Source: a virus. From it: a DNA stretch of 64,000 bases. The first letter of the stretch is position 1. Each line of letters begins with the position of its first letter. Position numbers and translations under genes: made by a program. The notes below the pieces were generated by a model that saw only the letters and a list, made by a program, of their open reading frames with translations, did no database searches and had not been told where the DNA came from. The stretch is taken from positions 1 to 64,000 of IMG/VR virus record IMGVR_UViG_3300033148_007251. One strand, written 5' to 3'. Positions 58,908 to 64,000 of the stretch are shown in pieces.

Positions 58908-60109
58908 TATTTTATTTCCTGTTCACATAATGGGCACGTAGAAGGCATTTCTTTAGCCAATTCTATTTGTAAATCATTTATATTTTTAGTTTCTTTTTTA
59001 ATTTTATGTTCTATTGATTTGGCATCATTTATAATAATACATAATAATTTTTTGTGTTTTTGTAAATTATCAAAATCAATTTGATATTGAATCAATTCGT
59101 TTATTTGTTTTTTTGCTTTTATTAACTCGATGAATAGCACTCTTTGTTCATTGTTTTCATTCAAATTAAAAACAGTTTCATTTAAAATATTCCAATAACC
59201 ATTTTTAATATCAATTGTTTTATCAAGATTAATTAAATCTTGAATTTTTTCATTATGTATACAAATTAAATTGTTTTTATTTAATTTATCTTGGTTTTTA
59301 TTTAAATCATTTACTAATTTATTTAAATTGGTAAATGATTGATTTTGAGATCCTATGCTCTTTTTAAATATAATTAATTTTTTAATATCATCTTCATATT
59401 TTAATATTAAATTGATCTTATTTAAATTAGCATCATTAATGTGAAATTGATATATATTCTTATTTAAATTGTCGAATAACATCGTTAAATTAGATATATC
59501 AAATTCGATGCTTTCTATTTCTTTAATTTTAATGCCGGCTTCAGTTAACCATGAATATTCTTTTAACTTTTCTTGTTTATTTAATTTAATACCCTGTTGA
59601 ATTAACAAATCTCTGTTTTTTTGCTTTAAAACCTTGGTGATATTTGTTTGCGTTACATCTATAATGTCTAATTTAACAGCCTTATTAATTTGTTTTCCAA
59701 CTTCACCCGGTGTCAATTTTAAAAGAAAAGGTGTATCAAATTGTTTTTGTATATTTGTTTCAGGTATGTTTAATAAATTAGATATCTCTTCCGGAACCTT
59801 TGTCCCGAACCCTTCAAAAACATCTGTCTGTTTTGATTCTTTATTATCAACGCAATATATATTTTTTTTACCCTTTTCTCTAATAATTGTTTTTTGGTTA
59901 TCAATATCAACGCTTACGGAAGTATCCCCTCCCCAATGCGAACGAAAACGATCACCTGTTGGCTTATTGGAGATTACCCAGTTCAACGCTCTTATGATGC
60001 TACTTTTTCCCTTACTAGATTCTCCAATTATAATATTGACGCCTGGATCAAAATCTAATTTTGTATTTTTATGACTTTGAAAATTTTTTATTTTGATTGA
60101 TTTTATCAT
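58907..60109 (-). CDS. SbcC/Rad50-like ATPase, N-terminal half with zinc hook at its end
   Basis: 400 aa. The start IKSIKIKNFQSHKNTKLDF leads to Walker A GESSKGKSSIIRALNW; QFDTPFLL fits a Q-loop. A long coiled coil follows, and the protein ends in CPLCEQEIK, a CxxC zinc hook placed at the very C-terminus. In whole Rad50 the hook is mid-protein. A break exactly at the hook is unusual. Function: DNA tethering and end processing with 57981. Confidence 0.85.
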   Translation of the reverse strand: MIKSIKIKNFQSHKNTKLDFDPGVNIIIGESSKGKSSIIRALNWVISNKPTGDRFRSHWGGDTSVSVDIDNQKTIIREKGKKNIYCVDNKESKQTDVFEGFGTKVPEEISNLLNIPETNIQKQFDTPFLLKLTPGEVGKQINKAVKLDIIDVTQTNITKVLKQKNRDLLIQQGIKLNKQEKLKEYSWLTEAGIKIKEIESIEFDISNLTMLFDNLNKNIYQFHINDANLNKINLILKYEDDIKKLIIFKKSIGSQNQSFTNLNKLVNDLNKNQDKLNKNNLICIHNEKIQDLINLDKTIDIKNGYWNILNETVFNLNENNEQRVLFIELIKAKKQINELIQYQIDFDNLQKHKKLLCIIINDAKSIEHKIKKETKNINDLQIELAKEMPSTCPLCEQEIK

Positions 60110-60113
60110 AATT

Positions 60114-60311
60114 TTATAACCATTCTAACATGGATATACCGTGAATGTTGAGACTTTCCCAAAAGGTATTCCTCATCTTGCAATCTTTTTCATTTTCATA
60201 TTTTAAACTTTGGCCGTAAAGCGGATGTCGCATTATCCCCTTAAGCCATAATATCTCTTTGTTATTTAAAGATAGCGTAGTTGTTGATCCATTTTTTATT
60301 TCCACTTTCAT
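60114..60311 (-). CDS. small phage protein, unknown, 65 aa
   Basis: 65 residues with TTTLSLNNKEILWLKGIMRH and a C-terminal helix (RNTFWESLNIHGISML). Placed between EndoVII-like and SbcC-like genes; ATG 60311 follows AGAGGTAATTAAC. Unrecognised. Confidence 0.55.
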   Translation of the reverse strand: MKVEIKNGSTTTLSLNNKEILWLKGIMRHPLYGQSLKYENEKDCKMRNTFWESLNIHGISMLEWL

Positions 60312-60316
60312 GTTAA

Positions 60317-60826
60317 TTACCTCTTTATTTCATCAATAATATTAAGTATTGCTTTAAAAGATTTATTCATTTTTCCACTTTTAGGATACACAGGAAGTTT
60401 CTTTCTATTTGGATATATTTGAAAGTAATATTTACAAATTTTGTTAAAATCACGTTTATTTATTTTCTCTGCTTTGGGTCGCTCATTTGGGTGAATGTAC
60501 TTTGGATCAAGGGGCGGGGCCTCTAAATAATCAGCTAAATTCCTCAGGAACTCCGGTAATTGTATTAATTTGGTTAACCCATACCTTTTAAATGAGTTTG
60601 TTACTTTTCCCTCTACAACATTAGCATTTTTATGAATCACGCCTCTTAATAGCCCTTTTCCATCTTTTCCAAGCATATCCTTTTTTCTTTTGTGCTTATG
60701 GTCAAAAACGGCGTCTTTATAATCAATGGGTAATTTTAATATTGGACAGGTGCCCTTTTGTTTTACCCATTGATTATATCGCAGTTCTTTTAATTGAGCA
60801 TGGGTTAATGATATTAATTTAATCAT
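60317..60826 (-). CDS. endonuclease VII-like Holliday junction resolvase
   Basis: 169 aa. Matches the T4 gp49 layout: FDHKHKRKKDMLGKDGKGLLRG, then HKNANVVEGKVTNSF, then YIHPNERPK. The zinc cysteines of T4 EndoVII are missing (CPILKLP instead of a CxxC). The DHKH and N of the active site are kept. It should resolve branched DNA before packaging. A TTGTATAAT motif lies 20 bases upstream. Confidence 0.7.
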   Translation of the reverse strand: MIKLISLTHAQLKELRYNQWVKQKGTCPILKLPIDYKDAVFDHKHKRKKDMLGKDGKGLLRGVIHKNANVVEGKVTNSFKRYGLTKLIQLPEFLRNLADYLEAPPLDPKYIHPNERPKAEKINKRDFNKICKYYFQIYPNRKKLPVYPKSGKMNKSFKAILNIIDEIKR

Positions 60827-60844
60827 TTTTTATTCCACTATTAT

Positions 60845-60860
60845 ATTATACAAGATTTTA
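60845..60860 (-). promoter_or_regulatory. recurring TTGTATAAT motif
   Basis: Minus strand TAAAATCTTGTATAAT, about 18 bases before the EndoVII-like ATG. One of the best copies, in an otherwise featureless intergenic gap. Confidence 0.5.
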
Positions 60861-61964
60861 CTAATATTTTCTTGTTCTTTTTAATTCTACACTCTCTTCG
60901 ATTTCATTCCAAACGCAACCGGTAATATCTTGTAATTTTTTTTGTAATTTTTCATTTTCTATTTTTTCAATTAAAGACGCTTTTGTTTCTTCTATATTAA
61001 ATTCTACAGCCTTTATATTTTGGCCCGCTTTTTTCCAATGTCCTGAATTAACAAGAAAGTCAATACAACTAGAAACATCATCAATTCCATAACTGGCAAA
61101 AATATCAAATTCCACGTCTCTTAGTTTGCCGGTAATTTTGTTCTTGGTCACCTTAGCTATTATTGAATTTCCAATTTTTCTTTTTTGTTTTCTAACTTCT
61201 TTTACAAGGGTTTTTTTCTTATTTAACCACACTTGATGCGAGCTATAGAAAAAAGGGGCCAATCCACCGGAAGTCGTTTTCTTTGAACCGAACACAACAC
61301 CAATCTTTGCTCTCTCTTGTTGAATGATAAACAAAACGCTTTTAGTATGGCTCATTTTTCCATTTATCATCCTTAAGGCTTCCCCTATGCCCTTGGCCTT
61401 TTCTGTTTTGAAACTGCCCTTGATTTCTTGAATAGCATCTGGATTTTTTGCTTTAATTAAAGCTTGCTGATATTCCCTTTGTAATTCTTCACTACTCGTA
61501 AGACTATCTAAGCTATCAAGAATATAAATAAATGGTTTTTCTTGTTTTGTAAAATTTAAAATATTACTTTTGAAATCTTGAATTGTTTCACTATGCAACG
61601 GTTCATCATCGTTATGTAAAGGTGACGTGATTCTCTCCGCTAATTTATTACCAAATAAATATTTAATATCAAATCCGTTACAAGTCTCTTCGCTGTCATC
61701 ATAAATAAATTCGTAATTATCAAATCGCTCATCTTGAGCGCATTCAGCTAACATTGTTAACATAAGCATTGTTTTTCCACTGGCCGATCCCCCTGGCAAA
61801 GTAATAATTCGACCAAGGGCAAATGCACCAAACGGATTATCAGAACACGCAAGGTTCAACATGGTGCTTCCTGACGGTATTAAAATAGATGTATCTATTC
61901 TCTTTCTTTTAATTTTTATATTAGCCGATTCTTCTACTTGACCTAATATTTTTCTTTTTATCAT
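60861..61964 (-). CDS. RecA/UvsX-like recombinase
   Basis: 367 aa. Core: LPGGSASGKTMLMLTMLAE (Walker A), FIYDDSEE, YILDSLDSL (Walker B), and a SVLFIIQQERAK strand with GGLAPFFYSSHQVWL near the L2/C-terminal region. It catalyses strand exchange in recombination-dependent replication, working with the gp32-like and UvsY-like proteins next door. Start at 61964. Confidence 0.85.
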   Translation of the reverse strand: MIKRKILGQVEESANIKIKRKRIDTSILIPSGSTMLNLACSDNPFGAFALGRIITLPGGSASGKTMLMLTMLAECAQDERFDNYEFIYDDSEETCNGFDIKYLFGNKLAERITSPLHNDDEPLHSETIQDFKSNILNFTKQEKPFIYILDSLDSLTSSEELQREYQQALIKAKNPDAIQEIKGSFKTEKAKGIGEALRMINGKMSHTKSVLFIIQQERAKIGVVFGSKKTTSGGLAPFFYSSHQVWLNKKKTLVKEVRKQKRKIGNSIIAKVTKNKITGKLRDVEFDIFASYGIDDVSSCIDFLVNSGHWKKAGQNIKAVEFNIEETKASLIEKIENEKLQKKLQDITGCVWNEIEESVELKRTRKY

Positions 61965-62043
61965 TTTTTTAGTCTTTGTTTTATTTTTAATAAAGGGGAA
62001 TATTTCTATCCCCCTTTATTATTGTTTTTGATTAAAAATCATA

Positions 62044-63207
62044 CTAAAACGGAACATCTTCCTCGTTTGCAACCGGTGTTCTTGGCCGCCTGCGTGGCCT
62101 TGATGGCTTATCTTCTTTTTCTTTCTTTAATTCCTCTTGCCTTGTAATACACTTCTGAAAAATATCCTCTTCACATTCTTCACATTCTTCACCGGTGTTA
62201 CAATCAATTCCAAACTTTTTCCCTTCAGGGCATTCATTTTTGGGATTATTGCTGAATCTTTTTCTTGATGTTGCTGTTGGTGTTTTATCCTTAACATCGT
62301 CCTTAACATCGTCCTTAACATCGTCCTTAACATCGTCCTTAACATCGTCATTAACATCGTCCTTAACATCGTCCTTAACATCGTCATTAACATCGTCCTG
62401 AATCTTTTCTTCCTTTTGGGTAACATCATCGTCGAGGCCAAAATGAGCGTTGGCAACTTGTTCATAAGTCGGTATAATAAGCATTTTGTCAAGAGAGAAA
62501 ACCTTATCCAGTGTATCTTCTGAATAAGATTCTCTTTCTTCAAATGAAATAGAATGCGGCTTGAGATAGTCTTTACCCCTAAATGTTTCTGTGCCACCTT
62601 TGAATTTAATTGACGCCCCCATTTCTAAATCACTAAAAGTTATGGTTTCTTCTTCATCCTCTAATGCTTCTTGTAGAATTTTTTCAAACCAATGCCATGA
62701 AAAATTATCCCATAGTTGTATCCCCTTTTCCTCATCATTATGATCATAAATATTATAAAATGTTCTCCAACTCCATTTAAGAGATTGTATTTTCTTTTTG
62801 TCCTGTTCATCTTCATCCTTGCCCCACTCTTCATATAATTCTTCACAAATAGGACACTTCTTACCAAACGCATGCTTTAAACAAAGGAACATATCATTGC
62901 CTTCTCCGATATTACGATGAATAGGGACTTCAAGTTTATAATCCAAGAATCCAACTTCACTATATTCACCTAAAGTGCTTCCTGATACACTTTTAAGCAT
63001 TTTGTATTTTTGGTTTGTAATTTCAAATGGCAAAATATCAATATGATTTTTACGACCAATCTTAAATCTTTTTATTTCTGTTCCATTAGCCTTAGAATAA
63101 TCTAAAACCGATTTTATTCCAAAGGTTTTATTATCCTTTTCCTTAACTGATCTCTTTGTCCTGTTAGCTAATGCGGCCCTTCTTTGTTCTGGTGTAATTC
63201 TTGGCAT
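62044..63207 (-). CDS. gp32-like single-strand DNA-binding protein
   Basis: 387 aa from ATG 63207 (AAGGAGGCGAAATAAG upstream). OB-fold region with zinc-binding CPICEELYEEW, preceded by CLKH, as in T4 gp32. An acidic linker of nine DDVK/DDVN repeats follows. The end, ANEEDVPF, mimics the SSB DDxxPF tip that recruits partners. It coats single strands at forks and recombination tracts. Confidence 0.8.
   Translation of the reverse strand: MPRITPEQRRAALANRTKRSVKEKDNKTFGIKSVLDYSKANGTEIKRFKIGRKNHIDILPFEITNQKYKMLKSVSGSTLGEYSEVGFLDYKLEVPIHRNIGEGNDMFLCLKHAFGKKCPICEELYEEWGKDEDEQDKKKIQSLKWSWRTFYNIYDHNDEEKGIQLWDNFSWHWFEKILQEALEDEEETITFSDLEMGASIKFKGGTETFRGKDYLKPHSISFEERESYSEDTLDKVFSLDKMLIIPTYEQVANAHFGLDDDVTQKEEKIQDDVNDDVKDDVKDDVNDDVKDDVKDDVKDDVKDDVKDKTPTATSRKRFSNNPKNECPEGKKFGIDCNTGEECEECEEDIFQKCITRQEELKKEKEDKPSRPRRRPRTPVANEEDVPF
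62291..62398 (-). repeat. 12-bp coding tandem repeat in the SSB linker
   Basis: Nine head-to-tail copies of TTAACATCGTCC (last base varies), encoding the DDVK/DDVN linker. Frame-preserving unit length means copy number can change without disrupting the protein. It is not a CRISPR array: no spacers. Confidence 0.85.
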
Positions 63208-63208
63208 C

Positions 63209-63367
63209 TTATTTCGCCTCCTTTTTGTTTTCGTTTTTGTTATTTGTTTTCTCTTCAAAAAAAGTTAAAAAAATTATTTTTGAAGCGACCCTTATTGAAA
63301 TTCCAAAAAAAATAAATGCAAAAAATATTTTAAGCATTGTTTTTAATAATTCATATAATAATTCCAT
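63209..63367 (-). CDS. small membrane protein, 52 aa
   Basis: ATG 63367. One hydrophobic span (MLKIFFAFIFFGISIRV) followed by basic polar residues. Its last codons contain the AAGGAGG for the gp32-like gene, and its stop is one base before that ATG. A membrane role in the replication block is unknown. Confidence 0.55.
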   Translation of the reverse strand: MELLYELLKTMLKIFFAFIFFGISIRVASKIIFLTFFEEKTNNKNENKKEAK

Positions 63368-63369
63368 GA

Positions 63370-63861
63370 TTATTTCCGCACCCTTTTGTTTAAGCTAGAT
63401 CTTTCTTTACTGGACGATTCATCACTAATTCTTACCTCGATTGATTCACCTTGATTTTTTTGTAACTCTTCAATTGGTGAAGCAAAATAATTACCTATCC
63501 ATAATTTAACTTCATTTTCAAGTGCTGATTTGCGATCATCAAATGCACGTAAAGCATTTTTAATCATATTCAGCTCATATTCTGCATCAATTTGTTCATT
63601 TTTTGCCTCGATATAATCATTATTTTCACAACAAAAAGCTTCGATTTGCTGCACCGTAATCTTTGGATTTTCAGTCTTACATTGTTTAATTAATTTTGCC
63701 TTAACAACAGCTACAGCTTCATTTATTTTTTTTGTAACTCTATCTAAATGAGATACCTCGGATGCATATTTATAACGTAAATTTGCATGATTTTTCCATT
63801 CGTTATGCAAATTGTTTAAATCTATTTTTAAATCTTTTTTAAAATTAAATTCTTTATCCAT
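63370..63861 (-). CDS. UvsY-like recombination mediator candidate
   Basis: 163 aa, nearly all helical: NLHNEWKNHANLRYKYASEV, then KINEAVAVVKAKLIKQC, then a long helical end (NALRAFDDRKSALENEVKLW). The pattern resembles T4 UvsY and similar phage mediators. Location beside gp32-like and RecA-like genes supports a role in loading the recombinase. Sequence identity to UvsY is weak. Confidence 0.5.
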   Translation of the reverse strand: MDKEFNFKKDLKIDLNNLHNEWKNHANLRYKYASEVSHLDRVTKKINEAVAVVKAKLIKQCKTENPKITVQQIEAFCCENNDYIEAKNEQIDAEYELNMIKNALRAFDDRKSALENEVKLWIGNYFASPIEELQKNQGESIEVRISDESSSKERSSLNKRVRK

Positions 63862-63883
63862 TTATTAATATTTCCTTTATCTT

Positions 63884-63899
63884 ATTATACAATATTTTT
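63884..63899 (-). promoter_or_regulatory. recurring TTGTATAAT motif
   Basis: Minus strand AAAAATATTGTATAAT, about 22 bases before the ATG at 63861. Likely the promoter for the replication/recombination block. Confidence 0.45.
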
Positions 63900-63910
63900 C
63901 TGTTTTTTAT

Positions 63911-64000
63911 CTACTTTTTATTTTTTTCTTTTCCGCAAACAGTACATCTATATGTTGTTCTATCAACCTTTTGGTTATGAACCCTTATTGATTTTCCATA
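63911..64000 (-). CDS. C-terminal end of a zinc-ribbon protein (cut by window edge)
   Basis: A frame open from base 64000 to TAG 63911-63913, giving 29 residues that end RTTYRCTVCGKEKNKK with a CxxC pair. The rest lies outside the window. Confidence 0.6.
   Translation of the reverse strand, partial: YGKSIRVHNQKVDRTTYRCTVCGKEKNKK

Noticed and set aside
62291-62398. CRISPR-like short repeats
   Set aside because: Units are contiguous 12-mers without spacers and lie in a coding linker.

Overview
The window is a 64 kb piece of a double-stranded DNA tailed phage genome, with no end visible: a gene is cut at each edge. It is AT-rich (clearly below 40 % GC by eye). A complete head-and-tail operon with a tape measure and no visible sheath gene points to a siphovirus. 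The class III (anaerobic) ribonucleotide reductase pair NrdD/NrdG suggests a host living at least partly without oxygen. Good Shine-Dalgarno sites (AAGGAGG-like) and TTGACA/TATAAT-type promoters fit a bacterial host using a sigma-70-like polymerase. The host species cannot be named.

Layout. (1) 1-25.7 kb, leftward: replication and nucleotide genes (SNF2 helicase start, DnaB-type helicase, PD-(D/E)XK-like nuclease, replisome organiser, NrdG, metallophosphoesterase, DUF1599-like protein, NrdD, primase, second SNF2 helicase), then a pentapeptide-repeat protein, a sigma-like factor and a long run of very small early genes. Six paralogous GIY-YIG/NUMOD homing endonuclease genes and one decayed relative are wedged between these genes. 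(2) 25.7-26.8 kb: a control region with a leftward promoter, two near-identical rightward TTGACA promoters, a perfect 21-bp inverted repeat, three 14-bp AT iterons and an attenuator-like hairpin. (3) 26.8-54.7 kb, rightward: terminase, portal-MuF fusion, prohead protease, capsid, connectors, a two-domain glycosyltransferase, tail tube, frameshifted tail chaperone, tape measure, tail tip/fibre proteins with LamG domains, an HNH endonuclease, and the lysis genes. (4) 54.7-64 kb, leftward: a second early block with a glycosyltransferase, zinc-ribbon microproteins, a tRNA-like gene without an anticodon arm, a split SbcC/Rad50 with SbcD/Mre11, an endonuclease VII relative, a RecA/UvsX-like recombinase, a gp32-like single-strand binding protein and a UvsY-like protein.

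How it fits together: helicases, primase and organiser make a T4/T7-style replisome fed by NrdD/NrdG. RecA, gp32-like, UvsY-like, Mre11/Rad50 and EndoVII-like proteins form a recombination-dependent replication and junction-resolution set. Rightward promoters read the virion and lysis genes up to a bidirectional terminator at 54.7 kb.

The most striking findings are RNA-level. Two complete type III hammerhead ribozymes with compensatory stem changes sit just upstream of two tiny early genes, with a truncated third copy nearby. A pair of covarying three-way-junction elements flanks one virion gene. Also notable is a recurring TTGTATAAT-containing motif in front of leftward genes. No search could be run, so family names rest on motifs read by eye.
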